Of a stretch of 64,000 nt of DNA, positions 1-30,389 are shown in pieces. Source of the DNA: Euglena gracilis (taxonomy: Eukaryota > Euglenida > Euglenophyceae > Euglenales); NCBI GenBank assembly GCA_039621445.1, contig CP154956.1, positions 31,841,437 through 31,905,436 on the forward strand. The letters run 5' to 3'. Each line of letters begins with the position of its first letter. Within the stretch, counting starts at the first letter, position 1. Under the pieces are notes generated by a model. That model did no database searches, had not been told where the DNA came from, and worked only from the letters and a program-made list of their open reading frames with translations. The position numbers and the translations under genes were made by a program.

Positions 1-331
1 ACTTGGGGGGGGGGGGTGTTTTTTTCCAGCTGCCTGGTTTTTTGGCCCAAACATCCCCCCCCTGGGTGCGCGGTCCGCAAACCAGAAAAGTGACCGGTTT
101 TTTTTACCATTCTTTTCGGAGTTGTCGTCAATTTTCTCTTGGAATCCAGAATGACCGACCCTCCCCCCCCCCCCCCCCCCTGGGTGGTTGTGCCTGACTG
201 GTTTCTGAAAAAAAGTGACTGACTGGTTTTTGGAAGAGCGGGATGAGGACGGTAAAGAATGGTCTGTCCTCCACCTTCCACGCCCCACCCAGCCCCCCTT
301 CCCCAAACCCGTGCTCGGCGGTGGGCCACAG

Positions 332-3300
332 GTGGGCGCTGCTCAGCGCCGTGCTGTGCGTCGCCGCCACCGCGTGCGCCGCCTTCGCCTGCGCGCTGCC
401 GCACTGGGCCACGGCGGGGCCGGTGTCCTTCGGCCTGTGGGAGACGTGCACCGACGGCTCCGGCGGCACGCCGGCGGTGTGTGAGCGCGCGCGGCGCCGG
501 GGACGGGGTTTCGCGGCGATGAAAAGCCGGGGGCCGGAGGATGGAATGAGAGACGGAGGTCAGGACTGCCCGCCATTGGGGTGTCCCCCCCCCCCCCGCT
601 GTTCACCAGACACCCACGACCCTGAAGGGTGATCTTTCCAACGCGCCATGGTGGCAGCCGGGGCATCCCTGCCAGCACCACCAGGGCAGAACGGGAATTG
701 GCCAAACAGGCAGGGTGGTGGGGGGTCGACCATCCCCCACCCCCTGCATGACGGGGGGGGTCGACCACGCCCCACCTCCTCCGTATTTCCGGAAGCATTC
801 GTGGATTTGTTTAAAAAAAAATTGTGAAAATGCTGTGGGTGGGGGGTCGACCCACCCCACCAGGCCTTCCTGTTCTGCCCTGGTCACCGCCCACATCGTT
901 GTCGACAAGGCACACCGCCCTGTTGCAAACAGCACTGCCCTGTCGGCAATCCGTTCTGTTGCGCCAGCCGGGGGTCATCCATACGGGCGGGCCACACCCC
1001 CGGCTCGTGATGGGGTCCGGCCGGGGCTGGGGCAACCCACGCCTGTCCTCCGCGAACCAAACGACCCCCCCCCCGGGGGGTCAGGGTTTGATGTCAGGAG
1101 GGGGTCCGGTTTTAGGTGGGGGAGTGCCCCCCCATCCCCACCTCCTGGACCTACCATTGATTCCGGTGTGTGCGACCCCCCCCCCCCCACGGGCCGGCCC
1201 GGTGTGACTGACTGGTTTTCGGCTCCAGACCCCCCCCCCCCTGCCTGCTGTCGAACCCGGGGATTGAGCTGCACATCGCTTTCCATTCCGGTCGCCGCAG
1301 TCCTGTGCTGGGCTGGACGCCGGGGCGCTGCCGTGTAGCGACTTCCTCCAGGCCGGGGCTGTGTTGGCCCCGATTTTAGGCTCACGCTATTCTTCGCGAC
1401 CAAGGCGGGTGGCCTCGCCGAACGCCCTGCTATGGACGTGGGTGTTAGGGGATGCTGTTGCTGAAAGGTGTCCGAACTTCGGACACCCGGGGGTGACTGA
1501 TGGGTTTAGGCTCAGGACCACCGGCCCGGGGTGGGGTCGGTCGGACTCGCCAAAAGTGGTCTCATGTTGCGAAAGTAATTCAAGGCGTCGAAATGGTCTC
1601 GAAGGTGGCAATTTTTTTTGCCGTTTCAGCCAAAATCGGCTTCAGCGGCCAGAGTGGCCCCCCTGGGAAAGGACCAGGAAGTGGGCGAATCTTTTTGATG
1701 GCCGAGTGACTGCTTTTTTTTGCAAATGGAAAGTGACCCCCCAGGGGGTGTGTGCAGGGTTTGATATAAGGAGGGCGTACATGGTTTAGGTGGGGGGGTG
1801 TCCCCCCACCCCCCCCCCCGCCTGGCCCGCAGGGGGGGTCCGGACCCCCCCCCCCACCTGCCAGGGGGGTCCGGACCGACCCTCGGGGGGGTTACCGGGA
1901 CCCCCCCCCAAAAAGGGTCAATTTTTTTCCTCCGGCGCTTTGCGCCGAAAATTTTTTGCATTTTTGGCACATTTTTGCCCAAAAAGTGCCCAAAATGGCA
2001 CTTTTGGTCGTTTTGGGGGGGTCAAAAATTTTCGGCCACCCTGACCGCGCACCTGTTTAGGTGGGGGGGGGTGTCCCCCCCCCCCCCCCCCCCTCCTGGC
2101 CCGCAGGGGGGGATCCGGACCACCCCCCACCTGTCCTTATATCGAACCCTGGGTGTGTGATGGCAATGGCTGAACCCCAACCCTTGATTCCCCCCCCCAG
2201 TTCATGTGCAGCCCCGCTCCGGACTGTACGCATCATCTGCCCGATCGGCGTCGCGTACTGTATGTTGACCGCCCTGGTGGGTTTCACACTGTCCCTCTGG
2301 CACCGGCGGGTCAGTATGTCCCTCCTCCAGAGACGCATGCGGCGTCACGCAAACCCCGTGCAAGTCCAAGCCCAACGGAAACCAATCACTCGCACAAGGA
2401 CGATCACAAGCACACGCAGATCCACACACGAATGGCATTGAAGTGAAAGTGAAAGCCAGGACCAGAAATTGCAACACATCGGCGGGGGGGGGGCAACAAC
2501 GGGATGGGTCGCTGGATCGCCACTTGCCTTCAGTTTCCTCTCCCTCCCCCCGGCAGGCCTGCTGCTGCTATTCGTGTGGGGTGCCTGCCTCGCCGCCGCC
2601 TTCACCACGACGCTCATCTGCTTCCTGCTGTGGCTGTTGCTGCTCGGCGTGGTGTGCCCCACCGGATCTCGTGGGTGGTGCGTGGCTTCTCCTACCCAAC
2701 AAAGAGTTTGGGGCGGTGCTCTGCTTTCCCCGACCGTGGCAAGGCATGTTACAAAAAATCTTTGGGCCAGGTGCTCTGCAGAATGAGGCGTTTTTGTCAC
2801 CATATGCATAGCATCCAGGGGATTTCTTAAGCCGGAGGGTACCCTACCCCCCAGGGGGGGGGTCCAGCCAGCCAGCCAGCTCAAATCCAGCCAGCAGCCC
2901 AAATTCGGGCTGGGAGCCCCCCCCCCCGGGGGTCGAGTGAAATAAAGTTGGGTCCAGCCGGCCGCAGGCCGGCCAGCCAACTGGGCTGCCCGGGTAACCT
3001 ATCCCTGCATTTTTTCCCCTCACCACAGCTTCCTCCATCACAGCCCCCCAGCCTTGATCTAGCTCCATCCACCAAAATGTCGAAATGCAAAAAAAATTAG
3101 AAAATTTTGTTTTTCATCGACCCAGCCCAGCCCCCCCCCCCTCCAGCCCCGACCCTCCCCTCCCCCCCCACCCCCGGGGGGGGGTCCAGCCAGCCACCTC
3201 AAATCCAGTTAGCAGCCTTTTTGCCAGCTGGAGGCTGGACCCCGGGGGGGGGTCCTTAAGAAATCCCCTGATAGCATCCCCAGGCTGATTTTTAAGGCTG

Positions 3301-5116
3301 CCGACCCCTCCCCCTGGGGGGTGCTGCGGAGTTGGTAAACCCCCCCCAAATAATACCCCCCCGGGGGTATTATTTTTTCGCCCGAAGTCCCGGCCCGAGG
3401 GGGGGGGGGTATTATTTTTCCAAAATTTTCGAAATTTTTCGAAGTCCCGTAAAACCCAAAATAGCACCCAAAACCCCCTTTTGGGTCATTTTTTGCACTT
3501 TCTTGTGAAATTTAAGTCGGACCCCAAGGGGGGGGGGTATTATTTGGGGGGGGTATTATTTGGGGGGGGTTTACTCCAAGGCACCCAGATCCGACCATCC
3601 ACAGGGGGGGGGGGGCATTGCCAAAGCTGCCAAAAGTGCCCGGGCACTCGGCCCGGGTCGAGGCGCCAGAAGCCCAGAAAACGACCCATTTCTCCCCACG
3701 ACCGGGCAGCAGTGCCACCTGCCCAGGCAATCCGAGACCCTTTCCCCCCATGGGGTTGGTCAGAATCAGCCTGCAGCACCTGCCATTTTTTTTAACCTCA
3801 CCGCATCTCAGGGTGCGGTGCAGACACTGTTTGTGTCGCCCCGGTTGCCACGCGGCACACTGTGGTCGTGCCTCTTGGCCCCAAATGCCAATATACCATT
3901 TTCTCGGCGAAGCAAAGCCTGGACCTCGGGCTTACAGCACGATGGCGTGGCCCTTCCCCTCAGAAGGGCTGCAACGCCTACACGATGGACTTCTGCCTGT
4001 GGGTGCAGCTGGCCGCCGCCCTGCTGTGCGCGGTGGCCAGCGTCGGCCCCGCCACCAGCCGGAACCAACGGCTGCTGCCGCCGGTGCCCCCCCCCTGCCC
4101 TGCCCCTGGGGTTCGATATATGGTTCGATATATGCACAGGTGTCCACAGGTGTCCACCCCCCCCCCCGACCGGAGGTCCCCACCCCCACCTGCCAAGGTC
4201 CGTCGTACTGGAGGGGGCGGACCACATTGTGGAGGAGTCCTCTCTCCTGATCTCCCATCCCAACGTCAGTGCTCTCACCACCGCTTGTTCTGCCAGGCTA
4301 ATTTTTTTTTGCAATTTGGCAGTTTTTTTTTTTGGCCAAAAGAGCAGCCAAAGTGGCATTTTGGGCCGTTTTTGTGCAACAAAATTTTTCGGCCCGGTAT
4401 TTGTGCTGGCCTGAAAATTGGTCATTGGATCATGCCAATGTTTAAATGGGGGGGATGTCCCCCCCCCCAACCCCCCCCCCCCCCAGACCGGAGGGGGGTC
4501 CGACCCCCCCCTCCCTACCTACCCTTATGTCCACTACCTGCCCCGGCCGCCCATTGCTCGTCCATCCTTGAAGCCACCATCCGCGCTTCGGGCACTCTTC
4601 CCTCAGTGTTCCACATGTACGTTGCAAGCAATTTCCCCCTTTTTCTTCAATTGTCTTTTCCCACAGCTTCTTCCCCCTCACCACCACCCGGACCCCCAGC
4701 TCTGCCGTTGAGGGGTGTCCCCCCCCCACCCCCAGGAGCCGGAGTTGCCAGTGTTGCCGTATGTGGTGCTGGACGGCCAGGGGCAGGCCAGGCCTGGGGA
4801 CCCGGAGCCTGGCCGGCCCAGTCCGCAGTCGGACACGGAGGGGGTGGGTGAGTGGGGGGAGGGGGCACTGGCCGCCCCTGGGGTCAAGCGGGACGCCTTC
4901 GACGCACCCACCAAGGCCGACCCCCGGCTGCCCGTCGGCGAGGCGCTGTTGCCTTTTGACGGCGATGAGGTGCGCCGCCGGGGACGTTCCTCAGCAACAG
5001 TCACGCCCCCAGACACCGTCTCCGCCTTGTCGATAGCCCCCCCCCCCCTGCTGACAACCCTGCCCCTCCCAAAGAGAAGCTTCAGGCAGGTTGACCTCGC
5101 GTTCCCTTGGGGGTAG
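332..5116 (+). CDS. claudin/PMP22-like four-helix membrane protein, copy 1 (5 exons seen, 5' end missing)
   Basis: Exons read as 332-478, 2201-2313, 2557-2651, 3964-4041 and 4736-5116; all have AG acceptors and GT donors and their phases join without a break. Exon 1 gives helix 1 and an extracellular W...GLWETC motif, the hallmark of the claudin/PMP22/EMP/calcium-channel-gamma superfamily. Exon 2 starts SCAAPLRTVRII, like the Cys plus LxxxRxx stretch before helix 2 in claudins, and its donor is A-GTATGT. Exon 3 is almost pure helix 3 (LLLLFVWGACLAAAFTTT). Exon 4 (KGCNAYTMDFCLWVQ) leads into helix 4. Exon 5 is a Pro/Glu/Asp-rich cytoplasmic tail. Exon 1 opens in phase 2 without an ATG, so the start codon lies left of the window. 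The tail frame beyond about 5035 depends on a poly-C run. The subfamily (claudin, EMP, CACNG, other) is not resolved. These proteins act in the plasma membrane as junction, adhesion or channel-regulating subunits. Confidence 0.6.
1755..2151. mobile_element. hAT-type non-autonomous element (copy 1 only)
   Basis: Terminal inverted repeats CAGGGTTTGATATAAGGA (left) and CAGGGTTCGATATAAGGA (right, reversed) bound 397 bp of poly-C/G and AT-rich filler. An exact 8-bp target duplication GGTGTGTG lies at 1747-1754 and 2152-2159. Copy 2 carries the empty site with one GGTGTGTG at 34417-34424. An 8-bp duplication with CAG-starting ends is typical of hAT elements. It encodes nothing recognisable and sits in intron 1 of the claudin-like gene. 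Confidence 0.88.
2816..3270. mobile_element. hAT-type non-autonomous element, family D (copy 1)
   Basis: Ends are CAGGGGATTTCTTAAG and its exact reverse complement. The 8-bp target duplication ATAGCATC is intact on both sides (2808-2815 and 3271-3278). The interior has repeated CCAGCCAGC motifs and poly-C runs. The same insertion is in copy 2, so it predates the split of the two copies. Confidence 0.88.
3338..3571. mobile_element. TA-flanked inverted-repeat element (MITE; copy 1 only)
   Basis: A 234-bp element runs from AACCCCCCCCAAATAATACC to a closely matching inverted end (GGTATTATTTGGGGGGGGTT), with TA at both borders (3336-3337, 3572-3573). Copy 2 has the empty site with a single TA at 35615-35616 (TTGGTACTCC). 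A TA duplication points to Tc1/mariner-type mobilisation. It is extremely G/C-tract rich and non-coding. Confidence 0.82.
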
Positions 5117-5619
5117 AGGAGGGTTCATGCAAGGGTGTATTTCAAGCGTACTCTGAACCGCCCGTCACCCCCCCCCCCCAGGTGGGATGGGTGGTCCAGA
5201 CCCCTCTGGTCAAGGGGGAGGCATGGGGGCATCCTAAAGCTGGGGCACCCTCCTTAAGTCAAACCCCCCTGGGGTGGCACCCAGGACCCTCAAAAGGTCA
5301 AATTTTGCATTCCGGAGCTTCGTGTTGTGAAACGTTTAGCATTTTTGACAGAATTTTATCAAAAATGCACAAATTTTCCAAACAAGAGCCCAAAATCGCA
5401 TTTTGAGCAATTGAGGCATTTTTTTCGGCCCGGTGCTTCACACCAGAAGTCCGTATCTTTGGCCATGCCACTGTTCGGGCGTCCCCTCACCCCCACCTGC
5501 CTTTATGTAGCCCTGCCCCACCTCTCGGCAGGTGCCATCGCCACACCTCCGCGGGCCCATGCACAGCACCACCCCTATCTTTACCTACCCATGACTCCCC
5601 CTCCCCTATTCAGCCCGGC

Positions 5620-6060
5620 TGCTCCCTTCCCCTTCCCTCCCCCTCTCCCCTCCCCAGCCAGCTGTCATGCGATCCTCTCTGGCGGCTTTGCTTATGTGCC
5701 GGCGGTCGCCAGGCGAATATTTTGCCCCTCTCCCCGGCCCCACCCACTCCTGTTGTTGCTCTTCATCCTGGATTTCGAGTGCCTTGTTCCGTGCGTGCCT
5801 CTTGCCGTGGCCAAGCCTTTACTTAATCTTTTTCATGTTCTTTGTTCCATTTGCGCAAAGGAAGATGAGTTTTATTTGGGGGAGGTCAGGACCCAGCTTG
5901 AGTTTCTAGTTGCCCGCACGCCCTTCGTGTGTCTGTGTGTGGACCTTCCCCATTTTCCGGGGTTGGCACAGGGGAAAGGCGATTTTGATTTTTTGATGGC
6001 CCTTCGACACATGGCGCCAAAGGTTTCATTCCCCGATCAACCCCGGGGAAACGTGAAGCT
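5620..6060. other. conserved intergenic segment, no gene assigned
   Basis: Between the claudin-like stop and the sideroflexin start, this stretch (matching 37600-38030) is well kept between copies and open in one frame over ~100 codons. The copies differ by a one-base indel in a G run (near 5881 / 37861), and no domain or homologue is recognised. Confidence 0.4.
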
Positions 6061-6077
6061 CCCCAAACGGTCGAGTC

Positions 6078-6441
6078 ATGGCACAAAGTGGAGCCCCCAT
6101 ACCACCCCCATACCCCATACCCCATACCCCATACCCCATACCCCATACCCCATACCCCATACCCCATACCCCATACCCCATACCCCAATAACCCCCAAAA
6201 TAAACCTCATCTTAATCACGGAGCTCTAAGCAAGCTGATCGCGCAACGTATAAAACTGTTCCAGTGCCCGGGGGGGGGCTCCCCCACCCCCCCCCCCGGA
6301 CCCCCCCCCGGCAAAAAAATAAACCTCACCTTTTCCCCCCATACCCCATACCCCATACCCCATACCCCATACCCCATACCCCATACCCCATACCCCATAC
6401 CACCCCCATACCCCAGGTATGGGGGCCCCACTTTGTGCCAT
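6078..6441. mobile_element. inverted-repeat element packed with CCCCATA repeats (copy 1)
   Basis: The ends ATGGCACAAAGTGGAGCCCC and GGGGCCCCACTTTGTGCCAT are inverted repeats. Inside are two CCCCATA heptamer arrays (6098-6187 and 6339-6403) around about 150 bp with AAAATAAACCTCA. Copy 2 lacks this element at the matching place but has degenerate CCCCATAC runs at 38393-38450. Confidence 0.65.
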
Positions 6442-7588
6442 ATGTGAAACGGTCCGCCACATTTCCTGTGGCAACGGGCCAGTGCCTGGGCGACAGGCCA
6501 GCCCCTCCCACGCCAACTCCCAAAACAGTGAACGCTGCACACTGTGAGGACCCGACCCAACTGCACCCCTCCTCCCCCACCGGGGCTGGTCTTCCTCCCC
6601 CTGGCCGGCCACAGTGGAGGTCTTGTCGAGCAATTCCTGGGCCCGATCCTCACTGGCCCGCAGTTGGGCTGGGGGCACCCTTTGCTTGCCGTTTGAAGCT
6701 GTGCAGCACTGTGTGGAGAATTTTGAAGTGGGCTTCGAAAGGAGTGCCACTTCGAGTGAAACGGACGGTTTGAAGACTCTGAAAGTCGTTGTAGACAAAG
6801 AGGACACAAAAAAGCAGGAGGACTTCCACCAGTGGCCAGTTGAGTTCTGGGCCACATCACCCTTTATGTTGAGATTCTGTGACACATTCTTTTCTGCAGC
6901 AAATCCTGCATAATCCCGCATTATCGTGCATAAATTCGAGGTCAAAATTGACCTAAAAGGCTTCGCCGGTTGCTTTTTTTGCTTTTTTTGGGTTTCTTTT
7001 TCAGCACAATGGATGCTCTTCTTGATTTTACAAATTTTGTTATTTTACAATTTTTTCTTTGGCTCATTAGTTTGCTTGGTCGGTGGGGGGAGATTAGGAG
7101 GTCAAGGAATTGTTGGTCAAACTCCGACCGCCCCCCCCCCCCCCCCGAAATGACCCAAAGTACCCAAAAATGCAATTCAGGGGGGGGGGCGTCTGGGATC
7201 GGACCCCTCAGAGGGGGGGGGTACCAGGCCGTCCCCCTGGAACATTGTGGGGAACATCATATGTATGGCTTATGTCTCTAACTGATACCCCCCAGGTTTT
7301 GGAGTGTGCCAGTTGGGCAGCAGGCATTGATTTGGCCCCCCTCACTTACATGCAAACTTGGCACCCATTTTGTCGGCATGCCACACAGTCTGCCGAAGTT
7401 CTTGATATGTGAATTTGGCCCCTCAAGGTTGGCCCCCGGCCTCACATACTCAAAAGACGGAGCCAGGAAGGAAACGAACTGCGTCCCACGCTGATGTATC
7501 GTGGTGCGGAAAGCCGCCCCCGTCTCCCCCACCGCAGGGCCGCCGCTGTCCCCCGCTCCACCGGGCCTGCTCCCGCTGCTGCCATTCG

Positions 7589-16469
<8,881 letters not shown>

Positions 16470-18067
16470 GTCCAGCTTCGGGTTGTGGACTGGGAAGCTA
16501 TGGTTTAGCCCGCCCAACATTTTGGAGCACTTTTTTACATTTACATTTACGGAATCCAGTCAACTCTGACAGTGTTTTTTGTGCAGAAAATTTCTGAGTT
16601 GGTTTCCCTGTCACCCTGTTTTGGACATTTTATCCGCTTTGCTTTGCTTTTTCTGCAGTTTTTTTTGTCAATTACGCTGTTTCCCACGTTTTTCTGCAAT
16701 CCAGTTGAAACTCGTAAAAAAGCTTTATCTCTGATTTGCTCTTTTGAGCCCATTTTGCAACAGCGAGACCATTTGCTTCGGTTGTAACTTAATGTTCGGC
16801 ACCACCATGTCAACCCATTTGCCCACAGTGGGCTGTGACTTGGATCTAGAACGGATGATTCTCACTAAAAAAAAACACCTATCATTTGATAATAATGAAA
16901 GACTCATCTGATTTTCAGCTTTCCAGAATTCTTGAATATATTGACAAGGATGATGAAGTAAATTTGGGGGGGGGATTGGCTGCCAAAACAAGTGGTATGG
17001 AAAAATTGGAGGAACAAAATCCAAATATTCCGTGAGATTTTGGCCGCAACCGCCAGTCGTTGTTAAATTCGAAAATTTTCAAAATTTCCCTTTTTTGATG
17101 GATTTCATTTAATAAATGTGCTCCAGTCTTTACATATTACTGTCAATTGTCTGTGATTTTCACTCAGACCACATGCAACAACTTTGTTTTGAGGTGTGGG
17201 ACGTCTGCAATTTAAGATTTGAGGTTTGGGTTTGAATCGTGCGGTGAGGCTTCCAATGAGTGGTTTAATATGAATATTTAAATTCCTTGTGTTTATTTTT
17301 GTTTTTTGTTTTTTTTGCACGGTCTGCCATCCCCCCCCCCCCAAATGTTCTTCAAAAAAATCCGGCCAAATATTTCCAGACCATTTTGGCCAAAACTGCC
17401 AAATCTGTCTTCCAATTTTTTTTCCTCCAATCCCCCCAAAGCTTATTTTTTTTTGGTAAATTTGTTTTATTTGTTTTTCGCAGTTGTCAGCAGCATCCCT
17501 CGGAGGCAACTTCTTCGGGTGGTAATCGCTCTGACGAATTCCAGTTGCTCATTTTTGCACACAGATTTTTTCCCCCAATTGCAACAAGCAACAACAGATG
17601 GAACTCTATTCAGGCTAATTCAGCCTCTCTCACAGAGCTGTGAGGTTTCAGTTTTGCAAAATACGTTTGCGCAGGCTTTCATAAGGGATGGGGGAAGGGA
17701 GGGTGCCCATTGCACAGCCCAAGGTGTGGTGTGGTGCCCTCGGCCGGAACAGTGGCTGTAGTCACATCAGCAGCAATACGGTGCTTATGCCCAAAGTTAA
17801 TTCTGTGTTCTCATCTTAGCAACTTCGGTTTACAGGCTGTGGCACGTTCCTCACAATGTCCTCCCTCCCAAATAAAAGCCCGCAGGGTATTTTTTTCCCC
17901 GAAGTCCCAGCCCAACGGTGGTATTTATTTTGGGTGTCAACTCTTGAAAAGGGCCAAAAAAACTATGTCACAGATCTGAAGAAGAATGCTTGAACACATG
18001 GTGTGCATTTGCCCAAGAAGAACCGTCTCTCAAAGAGTGGGGCTGAGAAAGCAGGGGAGGGAAGCAG

Positions 18068-18080
18068 NNNNNNNNNNNNN
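18068..18080. other. assembly gap (13 N)
   Basis: Thirteen unknown bases. The gap falls at the right edge of duplication copy 1, so the join between copy 1 and the oxidase gene is not supported by continuous sequence. Confidence 0.99.
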
Positions 18081-18770
18081 GCCCGTTGCCGCAGGACCCC
18101 CTGGCCCCGGAGGGGCCGCGGACGCCGCTGCCCCGGCCCCCCGCCTCTGACCCACATCTCCCTGCGCGGCCTGGTGGAGCGTGGCGTGCTGGCGGTGGGT
18201 GTGATATTGTCCGTGGACCACCCTCCCAGACTTCTGCATTCCAACTTGCAATTTTTTTTTGAACCCGGAAAAAAAAAGTGAGCCGGCTTTTCCCGCAGTC
18301 ACCCAAAATGACACGGAATTCAGGGCCGCCGATACCCGCTTCACAGGTGATGTGATTCACCTCCCTGGCGAGCCCGATGCCAAGGCTTCGGTGGTTGCCG
18401 TTACCCGGCATCGGCGCTCCCCTCGAGCCACGGGGTATCGGTCAGGCTTCTGTTGAAGGGAGGAAGGAAGGCTTCTTTTTAAGGAAGGGCACCCAACAGG
18501 GTTGTTTATGGGTAGGCGCGGGGAAGGGGGGGTTTGGGGGAAATGACCAGGGCCAAAGCGATTTTGGTGCCTGAAGTGCACTGTCCATGGGAAGATGTTG
18601 TTTTGGTCGGACCCAGCCACTACCCAAAATTGACACTCACTCACTGCAGAAGGTGCACCCATCAGGGTTGGATAAAAAAGAAGACTTGGACCGACTTCGG
18701 TACACTGTGCGGGGTCAGCATTTCACCACAGAACCCGCTGCCTTCTGCCAGGTGTGCCTGGGCGTGAAGG
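18081..18770 (+). other. candidate upstream exons, unrecognised
   Basis: Three GC-rich stretches look like exons: 18095-~18193 after CCGCAG (LTHISLRGLVERGVLAV in one frame), 18299-~18345 after CCCGCAG, and 18652-~18763 after ACTGCAG ([18 protein letters not shown]), the last followed closely by a GT donor and a GT microsatellite. They may be 5' exons of the amine oxidase or the tail of another gene cut by the gap. I recognise no family. Confidence 0.3.
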
Positions 18771-18774
18771 TGAC

Positions 18775-18941
<167 letters not shown>

Positions 18942-19690
18942 ATGCACCTGAAGCCACAGTCAATATTTACCGCGCGGATGGCCGAGAGCAGCAACTCTCC
19001 CCGTTGTTATCAGCTTGACACGGGCGTTGACCCACGGGCGATTACACAGTTTTTTTTTTTTAAAGGCTGCGAGCCCTGGAGAGGGTGAACGGTACTTCAG
19101 TTACGGGTTTCCTCGCGTCACCCTCCCAGCAGGAGGGGAAACACACGTTTATTTGTTTTTTTTCCCTGGTGATTTTTTGTATTTTTGCCGAAAAAATTGA
19201 GTATGAAAAATTCTGCGTTTTGGACCCAATCCCCCCTCGAAACCTAAATAAACTCTTGTCAAGTTTTTGTCATTTGGCATTTTTTTGGGTCACAAGATGC
19301 TTTTTTTTATTCAAAATGGAGAATTTTCCCCAGCGCCAAATTTTTTTCTAAGTTCCTTCAGTGGAAAATTGTTCATCCCGGGCTCCTAACAATTCGCGTT
19401 TTTTTGTGTGTTTTTTTCCGTTTTTTTTGTCGCGTTTTTTGATGTCCATGTTGCGTTTCCCCCCTCCTGCTCCCAGGCGTTTGGGCGTGCCGGGGGCAGC
19501 GCCTGGGCGGCGTGCCACGCCACGGTCGGCGGGGTTGTCCTGACCCAGCCCCTGTGACATGGTCGGGGGGGGGGGGCGTGGGTGGGTGTGGGGTTCCGGA
19601 GGACCACAGGGGCTCCGCCCCAACACTGCGGGACCTCTGGGCCCAGCCCGACCGGCCCCCCGCCCGACCCCCGACGGCGCCGGGCCGCAG

Positions 19691-30070
<10,380 letters not shown>

Positions 30071-30324
30071 TCCGTGGACACCAAACGGGAAGCAACACAC
30101 GCGCGCGCACGCACGCACAGTAACACACAACACAATATACAACACAACATAACACATATAGTTATACAGAACGCAATTTATGTATGTATTGAGCATATTT
30201 TTTATGATGTGGTGTGTTTGTGTTTGCAAGTCTATGGATGCATTTGTACGCAAGTGCATTTATGTTTCCATGCATGTTTTCTGTGATAGTCACGTGTCCT
30301 TCGTACCCTAATGTGGCCCTCCCA

Positions 30325-30387
30325 GGCGAAGAAGATGGCGCAGAAGCCTCGGCCAGGGTTCGTCCCGCTCTTCCCCTCTGCCAGCTG
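30325..30387 (+). CDS. candidate terminal exon of the amine oxidase
   Basis: After a CCTCCCAG acceptor there is a short open frame, AKKMAQKPRPGFVPLFPS..., ending in TGA. It is a basic tail of about 20 residues, which would suit a C-terminus following the FAD-binding exon at 29860. No donor in the matching phase was established, so this is a suggestion only. Confidence 0.2.
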
Positions 30388-30389
30388 AG

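Noticed and set aside
6098-6187. True telomere or chromosome end
   Set aside because: Arrays are short, lie between inverted ends and are surrounded by genic sequence.
5327-6229. 300-codon frame ending in Pro-His-Thr-Pro-Tyr repeats
   Set aside because: The end is the CCCCATA array, the rest has no known domain, and a one-base indel between the copies breaks the frame.
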